From Iamia sp038233075 (GTDB lineage: Bacteria; Actinomycetota; Acidimicrobiia; Acidimicrobiales; Iamiaceae), in contig JBBSMQ010000011.1 in assembly GCA_038233075.1 (NCBI GenBank), positions 1-64,000 of the forward strand: DNA of 64,000 nucleotides, given 5' to 3'. The position numbers and the translations under genes are program-made. Below are positions 10,172-18,622 of the stretch, piece by piece. The notes beneath the pieces are model-generated. The model ran no database searches. It saw only the letters and a program-made list of their open reading frames with translations, and was not told where the DNA came from. Every line of letters starts with the position of its first letter. Position 1 is the first letter of the stretch.

Positions 10172-10843
10172 ATGGCTGACAACACCTTGAAGCGGTACCT
10201 CGATGCAGGGATCGCCTTCACCGCACTCACCCAGGCGAGGGCCGAGTCCATCGTCAGGGACCTGGTCAGGACCGGTGAGGTCCAGACCGAGCAGGCGCAG
10301 GAGATGGCCAACGACCTCCTTGAACGCAGCCGGGCCAACACCGAGCGCATCGTGGAGCTGGTCCGCAACGAGGTCCAGGATCAGATCAAGGCCATGGGCC
10401 TGGTCGGTCAGTCCGAGCTGAGTCGCCTGGAGAAGCGCATCGAGTCCCTGACCGGCGTTGACACCGCCACCGCCGTCCGCAAGGTGGCGGGCAAGAAGGC
10501 GGCCGAGACCCGCCAGGAGAACGCCGAGGCCCGCTCCGAGGCGGCCACCAAGGCTGCCCGCACCCGCAAGTACAACGAGGCCAAGGAGGCCGCCGAGCGC
10601 AAGATCGCCGGCGAGAAGGCGGCCGAGACCCGCAAGGAGAACGCGGCGAAGCGCAAGGCCGTGGGCAAGAAGTCCGCCGCCACGCGCGCCAAGAAGAAGA
10701 CCGCGGCCAAGAAGGCCCCGGCCAAGAAGAAAGCGGCCTCCAAGAAGGCCCCGGCGAAGAAGCGGGCGGCCAAGAAGACCGCGGCCAAGAAGGCCCCGGC
10801 GAAGAAGCGGGCGGCCAAGAAGACCGCGGCCAAGAAGGCCTGA
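10172..10843 (+). CDS. Phasin/HBHA-like coiled coil with histone-H1-like Lys/Ala tail
   Basis: 223 residues. Residues 1-95 form amphipathic helices (KRYLDAGIAFTALTQARAES, VRTGEVQTEQAQEMANDLLE), as in phasin-like and heparin-binding-haemagglutinin-like proteins. Residues 100-160 are Ala/Glu/Arg helices with repeated GKKAAETRQENA units. The last 60 residues repeat KKAPAKK, KKAASKK and RAAKKTAAKKA, a histone H1/HupB-like polycation. Such tails bind nucleic acid, polyphosphate or glycosaminoglycans. The function here is not known; nucleoid-linked storage granules or the cell surface are both possible. The ATG at 10172 is set by the promoter. tlyA begins within its stop codon. Confidence 0.8.
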   Translation: MADNTLKRYLDAGIAFTALTQARAESIVRDLVRTGEVQTEQAQEMANDLLERSRANTERIVELVRNEVQDQIKAMGLVGQSELSRLEKRIESLTGVDTATAVRKVAGKKAAETRQENAEARSEAATKAARTRKYNEAKEAAERKIAGEKAAETRKENAAKRKAVGKKSAATRAKKKTAAKKAPAKKKAASKKAPAKKRAAKKTAAKKAPAKKRAAKKTAAKKA

Positions 10844-11655
10844 CCTCGCCCCGTCGCCGGCTCGATCTCGAGGTCGTCCGGCGGGGGTTGCGGCCCGACA
10901 TCGGTGCTGCTCGCGCCGCCATCGCCGACGGCCTGGTCCTCGTCGGTGGCGCACCGGCACCGAAGGCGGCGCGCCTGGTGGCCGGCGACGAGCCCGTCGT
11001 CGTCCTCGCGCCTCGTCCTCGCTACGTGGGGCGGGCCGGCGAGAAGCTCCACGCTGCGCTGGAGGAGCTCGGCCCCCCGGTCACCGGCCGGGTCGCGCTC
11101 GACGTCGGCTCCTCCACCGGCGGCTTCACCGACTGCCTGCTCCAGCACGGCGCCGCGTCGGTGCTCGCCGTGGACGCAGGTCGCAACCAGCTCCACGAGC
11201 GCCTGCGGGCCGATCCCCGGGTCACCAGCCGGGAGCGCACCGATGTGCGGGCCCTCGCCCCCGAACCCGGTGGCGGGTGGGCCGAGCTGGTGACCGTCGA
11301 CGTCTCCTTCATCGCCCTGCGGACCGTGCTGCCCGCGGTCCTGACCCACGCCGCCTCCGGTGCGGATCTGATCCTGCTGGTCAAACCGCAGTTCGAGGCG
11401 GACCACGTCGTGGTGAGCCGGGGTCGCGGGGTGGTCCGGGACCCGTCGGTCTGGGCCGAGGTGCTGGCCGCGGTGGCGAGCACGCTCCGCGGGCTCGGAG
11501 CCGCCATCATGGGCGCCATGGTCTCGCCCCTCCACGGTGCTGACGGCAACGTCGAGTTCCTGGTCCACGCCCTTGCGCCCGGCCACGGCCGAGTCGATCC
11601 CGGGTCCCTCGATGCCGACGCGCTGGCCGTGGCCGCGGCGCCCACCGACCCATGA
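10840..11655 (+). CDS. tlyA: TlyA-family rRNA 2'-O-methyltransferase, with S4 domain
   Basis: About 271 residues from the start chosen, near the mycobacterial TlyA length. An S4 RNA-binding domain (RRRLDLEVVRRGL to LVLVGGAPAPKAARLV) is followed by an FtsJ-type Rossmann methyltransferase: VALDVGSSTGGFTDCLL (SAM motif), VLAVDAG, and catalytic candidates in VTVDVSFIAL and ILLVKPQFE. TlyA proteins methylate 16S and 23S rRNA and confer capreomycin sensitivity. There is no ATG or GTG in frame before the S4 domain. The nearest listed start, TTG at 10888, would remove the first S4 helix. A CTG at 10840 overlaps the previous stop as CTGA and keeps the whole domain, so I place the start there. nadK follows after 10 bp. 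Confidence 0.85.
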   Translation: MTSPRRRLDLEVVRRGLRPDIGAARAAIADGLVLVGGAPAPKAARLVAGDEPVVVLAPRPRYVGRAGEKLHAALEELGPPVTGRVALDVGSSTGGFTDCLLQHGAASVLAVDAGRNQLHERLRADPRVTSRERTDVRALAPEPGGGWAELVTVDVSFIALRTVLPAVLTHAASGADLILLVKPQFEADHVVVSRGRGVVRDPSVWAEVLAAVASTLRGLGAAIMGAMVSPLHGADGNVEFLVHALAPGHGRVDPGSLDADALAVAAAPTDP

Positions 11656-11665
11656 GCGGGCCCCG

Positions 11666-12514
11666 ATGACCAGCCCGGCCGGTCGGACCGTTGCCGTCGT
11701 CTGTCACCCCGACCGCGCCGAGGCGGCGATGGTGGATGCGGATGTGCGCGCCTGGCTGGAGACCCACGGCCACCGTCCCACCGAGAAGGTCGATGGGGCT
11801 GACCTGGTCGTGAGCATCGGCGGCGATGGCACCATGCTGCGCGCCGTCGACCAAGCGGGGCGCACCGGCGTCCCGGTGCTCGGCGTCAACGTGGGCCAGC
11901 TCGGCTACCTGGCCGAGGTGGACCCCTCGGCGTGGGAGTCGGCTCTCCAGCGCTGGGACCGGGGCGAGGCCCGCGTCGTCGAGCGCATGGTCCTCTCGGT
12001 GCGGGCCGAGCGGGCCGGGCCGGCACCTGCGGCCGTCGACGATGCCCCCGAGGCGCTCCCCGACGGCAGCTTCCTCGCCCTGAACGAGGTGGTGGTGGAG
12101 AAGACCCCGATCGGACGGATGGTGCGTCTCGCGGTGATCCTCGACGGGGACTTCTTCAACACCTACGCGGCCGACGGGATGATCGTGGCCACCCCCACCG
12201 GTTCCACCGCCTACGCGCTGTCGGCGCGGGGCCCCATCGTCGATCCCGAGCATCGAGCCATCGTGCTCACGCCAGTGGCGCCGCACATGCTCTTCGACCG
12301 GGCCCTGGTCCTGACCCCCGGCACCGAGGTGCGCCTGGAGGTGCGGGGCGACCGTCCCGCCACTGTGGCCCTCGACGGGCGCAGCATCGGTGAGCTGGAG
12401 GTAGGCGACGCCGTGGTCGCCACCGCGGCCATGCGGCCGGCACGCCTCCTCACCTTCGGCGATCACAACTTCCACAGCATCCTCAAGGCCAAGTTCGGCC
12501 TCGAGGACCGCTGA
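11666..12514 (+). CDS. nadK: NAD kinase
   Basis: 282 residues. Makes NADP from NAD and ATP. The signature VVSIGGDGTMLRAVD (near residue 48) is the nucleotide-binding GGDGT loop, followed by PVLGVNVGQLGYLAEV, ALNEVVVEK (the NE motif) and TPTGSTAYALSARGPIV. ATG start chosen because the protein begins MTSPAGRTVAVVCHP, the usual first strand; longer frames upstream overlap tlyA. It sits in the tlyA-nadK-recN order found in mycobacteria and other actinobacteria. Confidence 0.96.
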   Translation: MTSPAGRTVAVVCHPDRAEAAMVDADVRAWLETHGHRPTEKVDGADLVVSIGGDGTMLRAVDQAGRTGVPVLGVNVGQLGYLAEVDPSAWESALQRWDRGEARVVERMVLSVRAERAGPAPAAVDDAPEALPDGSFLALNEVVVEKTPIGRMVRLAVILDGDFFNTYAADGMIVATPTGSTAYALSARGPIVDPEHRAIVLTPVAPHMLFDRALVLTPGTEVRLEVRGDRPATVALDGRSIGELEVGDAVVATAAMRPARLLTFGDHNFHSILKAKFGLEDR

Positions 12515-12525
12515 GCGGCGACGTC

Positions 12526-14142
12526 GTGCTCGTCGAGCTCGCAGTGACCGACCTGGGCGTCATCGACCGCGCCCGGCTGGTGCTGGGCCCCGGTCTGACC
12601 GCCCTCACCGGCGAGACCGGGGCGGGCAAGACGATGCTGGTCGAGGCCATCTCCCTGCTCCTCGGAGCGCGTGCCGATCCTTCCCTCGTCCGACCGGGAG
12701 CCCCAGAGGCGGTGGTCGAGGGCCGGTTCGTCGACGAGGGCGCCGAGGTGGTGCTCACCCGCGCCGTGCCCCGCGACGGGCGATCCCGGGCCTACATCGA
12801 CGGCCGCATGGCCACTGCGGCCGCCCTGGCCGAGCGGGGCGCCGAGCTGGTCGACCTGCTGGGTCAGCACGCCCACCACGCCCTGCTGTCGGGCCCGGCC
12901 CAGCGCCGAGCGCTCGACCGCGCCGCCGGCATCGACCTGGAGCCCCTGCACGAGGCTCGCGCGCGGGTGGCCGACCTCGAGAGCCGCCTCGGCGAGCTCG
13001 GTGGCGATGCCGGGGCGCGCGCCCGGGAGATCGACCTGCTGCGCTTCCAGCTGGCCGAGCTGGACGCCGCCGCCCTCTCGGACCCCGATGAGGATGATGC
13101 CCTCGACGCCGAGGAGGACGTGCTGGCCGACGCCACCGCGCACCGGGAGGCCGCGGGGGCGGCCATCGAGGCCCTGAACTCCGAGGGCGGGGGCCGGGAC
13201 GCGGTGGCCGCGGCCCACGCCACGCTCAGCGGCCGCCCCCCCTTCGCGGCCGCCGCCGATCGCTTGGCCGCCGCGGTCGCCGAGCTGGACGACGTGGTGG
13301 GCGAGGTGCGAGGTGGCGCCGACGCGGTGGTGGACGATCCCGAACGCCTGACGCTGCTCCGGTCCCGGCGCCAGCTGCTGGTAGAGCTGGTCCGCAAGTA
13401 CGGCACGGCGCGGGCCAACAGCAGCGGAACCGGGTCGCTGGGCGACGTCATGGCCTACGCCGAGGAGGCCCGGACGCGACTCGGCGACCTGGAGGCCCAC
13501 GACGTCCGGGCGGCCCAGCTCGAGGCCCGACTCGCAGAGGCCACGGCGGCACGCACCCGGGCCGAGGCCGACGTCGGGGCCGCCCGGCGGGCCGCGGCGC
13601 CGGGCCTGGCCCAGGCGATGACCGGCCACCTGCGGGAGCTGGCCCTGCCCGGCGCCACCGTCGAGGTCACCGTCGGGGACCGCGACCCGGGCGACGACGT
13701 GGCCATCCTGCTGGCCCCCAACCCCGGTGCCGCCGCTCTCCCGGTGGCCAAGACCGCATCCGGTGGTGAGCTGGCCCGAACCGGTCTCGCCCTGCGCCTG
13801 GTGCTCACCGCCGACCAGCCCTGCCTGGTATTCGACGAGGTCGACGCCGGCATCGGCGGCGCTGCGGCGGTGGCCGTGGGCCGGGCCCTGGCCGCGCTGG
13901 CCCGGGACCGCCAGGTGCTCGTCGTCACCCACCTGGCCCAAGTGGCGGCCTTCGCCTCGGCCCAGATCGGGGTGACCAAGCAGACCGCCCGGGGATCGAC
14001 CTCCTCGGAGGCAACGGCGCTCGATGGCGAGGATCGGGAGGCCGAGCTGTCACGGATGCTCTCGGGTCGAAGCGACAGCGACCGGGCCCGTGCCCACGCT
14101 GCGGAGCTGCTGGCCGAGGCCCAGGGTCAGCCGACCCGATGA
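12526..14142 (+). CDS. recN: DNA repair ATPase RecN
   Basis: 538 residues. SMC-like ATPase that acts on double-strand breaks. Walker A GETGAGKT at residues 29-36, a long Ala/Glu-rich coiled-coil middle (about 130-380), ABC signature ASGGELARTGLALRLVL and Walker B CLVFDEVDAGIGG near 435. GTG start 11 bp after nadK. Its stop overlaps the murJ start (ATGA), so the two are translationally coupled. Confidence 0.95.
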   Translation: MLVELAVTDLGVIDRARLVLGPGLTALTGETGAGKTMLVEAISLLLGARADPSLVRPGAPEAVVEGRFVDEGAEVVLTRAVPRDGRSRAYIDGRMATAAALAERGAELVDLLGQHAHHALLSGPAQRRALDRAAGIDLEPLHEARARVADLESRLGELGGDAGARAREIDLLRFQLAELDAAALSDPDEDDALDAEEDVLADATAHREAAGAAIEALNSEGGGRDAVAAAHATLSGRPPFAAAADRLAAAVAELDDVVGEVRGGADAVVDDPERLTLLRSRRQLLVELVRKYGTARANSSGTGSLGDVMAYAEEARTRLGDLEAHDVRAAQLEARLAEATAARTRAEADVGAARRAAAPGLAQAMTGHLRELALPGATVEVTVGDRDPGDDVAILLAPNPGAAALPVAKTASGGELARTGLALRLVLTADQPCLVFDEVDAGIGGAAAVAVGRALAALARDRQVLVVTHLAQVAAFASAQIGVTKQTARGSTSSEATALDGEDREAELSRMLSGRSDSDRARAHAAELLAEAQGQPTR

Positions 14143-15791
14143 CCGACCCCGCCGGCCCCGGCCCGGGACCGGTCGACACCCCTCCCGACCTGGGCCGGGC
14201 TGCGGTCTCGGTCAGTGCCGTGAACGTGGTCAGTCGGATCTCCGGCTTCGCCCGGGTGATCGCCACCGGAGCCGCCCTCGGCATCGCCGCGCTGGGTGAC
14301 ACCTACCAGAGCGCCAACGTGGTCTCCAACGTCCTGTTCGAGCTGCTGGCGGGTGGCCTGCTGTTCGCCGTCCTCGTGCCCGTGTTCGTCGGTCGGGTGG
14401 CCCACGGCGATCGGCTCGGGGCCCGCCACCTCGGCGACGTCCTGGTGGGCCGGGCCCTGGTGGCCCTGGGAGCGGTGGCCGTCGTCGGCGTGCTCCTGTC
14501 GCCCCTCCTCGCCCGGACCCTGTTCGTCTCGGTGCCGGGGTCCCCGCCCGCCGACCAGGTGCGTCTGGCCACCATCCTGCTCTGGTTCGTCCTGCCCCAG
14601 ATCGTCCTCTACGGCGTCGGCTCGGTGCTCACCGCGCTGCTCCAAGCCGACCACCGGTTCGTGGCCGCGGCGGCAGCCCCGATCGCCAACAACGTGGTCG
14701 TCATCGCCACCATGGTGACCTTCGCCGTCGTCCACGGCACCGAGAGCGGCCTCGACCTGAGCGGCGCCGATCAGCTGATCCTTGGGGGCGGCACCCTGCT
14801 CGGCACCGTGGCCATGACCGCGGTGGTCATCGGGGCCGCAGGGCGCGCCGGGCTCTCGCTCCGCCCCCGGTGGCACCACCCCGACGTCGGCCCCCTCGCC
14901 CCACTGGTCCGCCAGGGCCTGTGGGCCGCGGGCCACATCGGGCTCAACCAGGTCCTGGTCCTCAGCACGGTCGTGTTGGCGAACGGCGTCCCCGGCGGGG
15001 CCATTGCCTTCACCACCGCCTTCACCGTGTTCCTCCTGCCCCACGCGGTGCTGGCCCACCCCGTCGTCACCACCCTGTCCCCCCGGCTGGCGGCCCACGC
15101 CCACCGCCACCACGACGAGGCCTTCGCCGCCGACCTGGGCCGGGGCCTCCGCCTCCTGCTGGTCGTGCTGGTCCCCAGCGCCGTGTTGATGGCGGTGCTG
15201 GCCGGGCCCGGGCTGCAGGTCGTGGCCGGTGTGGGCGCCCTCGACTCGGCCGGTCTCGACCTGGTGGCCACCACCCTGGTCGGCTTCGCCACCGCCCTCG
15301 TCGGCTACAGCACGTTCTTCCTGCTCACCCGGGCCGCCTACGCCATCAACGACGCCGCCGGCCCCACCAAGGTGAACCTGGCCGTCACCGCCACCTCCGT
15401 GGCGGGGATGGTCATCGCCGCTGCGACCCTGGACGGCTCCCGCGTGCTGGCCGCCTTCGGCATCGTGCAGGGCGTGGCCCTGTCGGCCGGCGCGGTGGCC
15501 CTGGGCGCGCGCCTCCGGCGCCGGGCGCCGCCGCCGGGGGGCACCCTGGGGGCGCTGGGCCGAGGTGCGGTGGCCGCCGTCGCCGGCGGGCTGCCGGCCG
15601 GGGCTGTGGTCGCCCTCATCGGCGACGACGGCCGGGGCCCGTCGGCGGTCGCGACGCTGGTCGGCGGACTGGTGGGGGCGGTGGGGGTCATCTGTAGTCT
15701 GCGCCTTCTGCGGGCCCCAGAGCTGGGCGCGGTGCTGGCCCGGATCCCGGGGCGGTCCGGACCCGCTCCTGTGGACGAGGTGGTGGGATGA
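14139..15791 (+). CDS. murJ: Lipid II flippase MurJ (MviN family)
   Basis: 550 residues with about 13-14 hydrophobic segments. The start SAVNVVSRISGFARVIATGA and the following GDTYQSANVVSNVLFELLAG match the first helices of MurJ, which moves lipid-linked peptidoglycan precursor across the membrane. Charged residues in the second half (LTRAAYAINDAAGPTKVNL) also fit. ATGA overlap with recN and ATGA overlap with the next gene (15788). In mycobacteria this interval carries Rv1697-Rv1698 genes instead, so the cell-envelope genes here are a lineage difference. Confidence 0.9.
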   Translation: MTDPAGPGPGPVDTPPDLGRAAVSVSAVNVVSRISGFARVIATGAALGIAALGDTYQSANVVSNVLFELLAGGLLFAVLVPVFVGRVAHGDRLGARHLGDVLVGRALVALGAVAVVGVLLSPLLARTLFVSVPGSPPADQVRLATILLWFVLPQIVLYGVGSVLTALLQADHRFVAAAAAPIANNVVVIATMVTFAVVHGTESGLDLSGADQLILGGGTLLGTVAMTAVVIGAAGRAGLSLRPRWHHPDVGPLAPLVRQGLWAAGHIGLNQVLVLSTVVLANGVPGGAIAFTTAFTVFLLPHAVLAHPVVTTLSPRLAAHAHRHHDEAFAADLGRGLRLLLVVLVPSAVLMAVLAGPGLQVVAGVGALDSAGLDLVATTLVGFATALVGYSTFFLLTRAAYAINDAAGPTKVNLAVTATSVAGMVIAAATLDGSRVLAAFGIVQGVALSAGAVALGARLRRRAPPPGGTLGALGRGAVAAVAGGLPAGAVVALIGDDGRGPSAVATLVGGLVGAVGVICSLRLLRAPELGAVLARIPGRSGPAPVDEVVG

Positions 15792-18622
15792 CAGGACGAG
15801 GGGACGTGGTCGCGGTCATCCCCGTCCACGACGGTGAGGATCGGGTCGGCGAGACCGTCACCGCCGCCGCTTCCCTGCCCGGCGTGGAGCGGGTGGTGGT
15901 CGTCGACGACGCCTCGTCCGACGCCAGCGTCGCGGTGGCCACGGCCGCCGGGGCCGAGGTGGTGCGCCTGGAGATCAACCAGGGCAAGGCCGGGGCCGTG
16001 CGGGCCGGGCTGGAGCGGTGCGCCGAGGCGCCGGTGGTCCTGCTCCTCGACGCCGACCTCGGAGCCACTGCCGCGGGGGCCGAGCCCCTCCTCGGACCGG
16101 TGCGGGCCGGCGAGGCCGACATGGCGATCGCGGTGCTCCCGGGTGCCGGCGGCAAAGGGGGCTTCGGTCTGGTCAAGCGGCTCTCGACGGCCGGTATCCG
16201 GCGGGCGTGCGGCTTCGAGGCCCGTGCCCCCCTGTCGGGCCAGCGGGCGGTGTGCCGCGAGGTGCTCGACCACCTGGGCTCCGCCGAGCGCTTCGGGCTG
16301 GAGGTCGCTCTGACCATCGACGCCGTGCGGGCCGGCGCACGTGTCGTCGAGGTCGAGGTGGACATCGATCACGCCCACACCGGACGGCGCCTGGCCGGGT
16401 TCCGGCACCGTGGCCGCCAGGGGAGCGACATCGCCCGAGCCCTCTGGCCCCGGCTCACCCAGCGCCGCACCCGCGTCGGTCTGATCGTCGGTCTGGCCGT
16501 CGTAGCCGTGATCGGATCACTGTTCACCGCACCCGGCACCGACATCGGCCGTCCCCTGGGCGACGACGTCGACCAGGTGGTGGTCTTCGGCATCCCCGGA
16601 CTCGGCTTCGACGAGGTGGAGCAGATGCCCCAGCTCGACCGCCTGGCCACCGAGGGCGCCCTGGCCGCCACGAACGTCCGCACCGGAGGCGACGTGCCCC
16701 GGCCATGGGCCGCCTACGCCACCCTGTCGGCGGGGGTCCGCGCCGACGGCGTGGCCGATGCGGCTGAGGCCGTCGGCGGCGACGGGGCGCCGGTCGACGT
16801 CCCGTCCATGGCCGAGACCCGGGCCGCGGCCGGTCGCTACCTCACCAGCGACCCCGGGGCCCTCGGCACCTCCCTGGCCATCGGAGGCCGGACCACCGCG
16901 GCGGTGAGCCCGGGGACCCGGGCGACCGAGGGCGACCGGATCGGGGCCACCGGTGCGGTCCTGGCCCTGGCCAACACCGGTGGGCGCGTCGACGGCGGGG
17001 TCATCGACGTCGACGAGCTGGCTGGTGGCGACGGGCCGGTGGTCGCTGACCTGGTGGCGTCCCAGCTCGAGGAGGCCGACGTGGTGGTGGTCGACCCGGG
17101 GCTCACGGCACCGGGCACCACCCCGGCCCCGGCGCCCTTCGACGACCTGTCGGACCACGACCTCGACCTGGCCGCCACCGACGCGGTCGTCGGGGCCGTG
17201 GCTGACGAGCTGCCGGCCGGGACGCTCCTGCTCGTGGTGGGGGTCACACCCCCCGACGAGGAGTGGGCCCTGACCGCCACGGTCGCGTGGGGCGCAGGGG
17301 TCGACGGCCACCGCCTCAGCTCGCCGACGGCCCGCCGGCCGGATCTGGTGACCCTGACCGACATCGGCCCCACCGTGCTGGAGGCGCTCGGCATCGACCG
17401 CCCGCCGGGCATGGCCGGTCAGTCCCTGCGGCTCCGCGACGGCACCGTGGATCGCGACCGGTTGGAACAGCTGGACGAGGTGGCCCGGGGTCGCGAGGCC
17501 GACTACTTCCGGATGACCATCACCTTCATCTTCCTGATCTCCCTGTTGCAGGTGGTGACGTGGGGGTTGCTGGTCGTCGGTCGGCTCCGACCCCGTGCCG
17601 CCGGGGTCATCCGCGCCCTGGTGCTGGTGGGGGCGGCCTGGCCCCTCGCCACCTACCTGCTCCGTCTCGTGCCCGTGCTCATGACCCTGGGGCCAGTCAC
17701 CCACCTGGCGCCGTGGCCGATCGCCGGCGCCGTCGCCCTGGTCGCGTCGCGGTTCCGCCGTCACCCCCTCGCCCCGCTGGCCACGGTGTGCGGCGCCACC
17801 GCGGCGCTGATCGTGGTCGACCTGGCCACGGGTGGTCACCTGCAGGTGGCGAGCGTCCTCGGCACCGCTCCTCACACGACCTACCGCTTCAACGGACTGG
17901 GCAACGTGGGCTTCGCCGTCCTGTCGGCCACGGCCCTGCTGGCGGTGGGCATCCACGTCGACGCCGCCCCCCGCCGTCGTGAGGCGCTCGTCACCGCAGG
18001 GGCGTGGCTGGCCGTGGTGGTGGTGGCCGACGTGGCCCCCTGGATGGGCGCCGACGTGGGTGGCATCCTCACCCTGCTCCCGGTCTTCAGCCTCACCCTG
18101 GCCGCGCTGGCGGGCCGCCGCCTCCGCCCCCGCTCCCTCGTGCTGGCGGCCGCCCTCACCGTCGTCGGCTTCGCGGTGGTGCTGGGCCTGGACCTCATGC
18201 GCCCGGCCGAGGCCCAGACCCACCTGGCGCGGTTCGTCAACGAGACCGTCGGCGACGGTGACCTGGGCGCAGCGGTGGGCCGTCGGTGGGCGGCCAACAC
18301 CCGCATGTTCACCCAGTCGGCCTGGACCTGGACGGTGCTGCCCCTCGCGCTCGGCATCGCCGCCGCCGTCGACCGCAGCCGGTGGCTCCGCGACCGGGCG
18401 CCGCTCGGGCCCGGCACCCGCGTGGCCGTGCTCGGCTCCTTCGCGGCCGGTGTCTTGGGCTGGGCCCTGAACGACTCCGGTGTGGCGGTCACCGCCATGG
18501 TGCTGATCTTCGCTCCGGCCGTGGTCACCGTCGTGGCCATGGAGCCGCTGCAGGGCCGGCTGGGGTCCGTCCCCGCGCCCGGTGACCCCCATCCGGTCGA
18601 GGCGGAACCGTGGCGGCGCTGA
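15788..18622 (+). CDS. Fusion: GT2 glycosyltransferase + alkaline-phosphatase-like domain + polytopic membrane domain
   Basis: 944 residues. Residues 1-205 are a GT2 glycosyltransferase (VVAVIPVHDGEDRVGETV, VVVVDDASSDAS, and a DxD-type LLLDADLGA). One membrane helix follows at about 229-247. Residues 261-555 resemble the alkaline phosphatase/sulfatase superfamily in overall pattern: VVVFGIPGLGFDEV, WAAYATLSAG, and PDLVTLTDIGPTVLEALGI near the end. I do not see a full set of metal ligands, so it may be inactive. From 575 there are about 8 membrane helices. Sugar transfer to a lipid-linked precursor with a lumenal or outer sensing or hydrolytic domain is a reasonable inference. ATGA overlap with murJ, and a 13-nt overlap with the next gene. 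Confidence 0.8.
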   Translation: MTGRGDVVAVIPVHDGEDRVGETVTAAASLPGVERVVVVDDASSDASVAVATAAGAEVVRLEINQGKAGAVRAGLERCAEAPVVLLLDADLGATAAGAEPLLGPVRAGEADMAIAVLPGAGGKGGFGLVKRLSTAGIRRACGFEARAPLSGQRAVCREVLDHLGSAERFGLEVALTIDAVRAGARVVEVEVDIDHAHTGRRLAGFRHRGRQGSDIARALWPRLTQRRTRVGLIVGLAVVAVIGSLFTAPGTDIGRPLGDDVDQVVVFGIPGLGFDEVEQMPQLDRLATEGALAATNVRTGGDVPRPWAAYATLSAGVRADGVADAAEAVGGDGAPVDVPSMAETRAAAGRYLTSDPGALGTSLAIGGRTTAAVSPGTRATEGDRIGATGAVLALANTGGRVDGGVIDVDELAGGDGPVVADLVASQLEEADVVVVDPGLTAPGTTPAPAPFDDLSDHDLDLAATDAVVGAVADELPAGTLLLVVGVTPPDEEWALTATVAWGAGVDGHRLSSPTARRPDLVTLTDIGPTVLEALGIDRPPGMAGQSLRLRDGTVDRDRLEQLDEVARGREADYFRMTITFIFLISLLQVVTWGLLVVGRLRPRAAGVIRALVLVGAAWPLATYLLRLVPVLMTLGPVTHLAPWPIAGAVALVASRFRRHPLAPLATVCGATAALIVVDLATGGHLQVASVLGTAPHTTYRFNGLGNVGFAVLSATALLAVGIHVDAAPRRREALVTAGAWLAVVVVADVAPWMGADVGGILTLLPVFSLTLAALAGRRLRPRSLVLAAALTVVGFAVVLGLDLMRPAEAQTHLARFVNETVGDGDLGAAVGRRWAANTRMFTQSAWTWTVLPLALGIAAAVDRSRWLRDRAPLGPGTRVAVLGSFAAGVLGWALNDSGVAVTAMVLIFAPAVVTVVAMEPLQGRLGSVPAPGDPHPVEAEPWRR

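Noticed and set aside
10670..10843. Repeated AAGAAGGCC units, a possible short-repeat or CRISPR-like array
   Set aside because: The repeats are in frame and encode the Lys/Ala tail; there are no spacers.
16517..18592. 691-codon minus-strand frame
   Set aside because: Antisense shadow of the membrane part of the GT2 fusion, full of H, G, Q and R.
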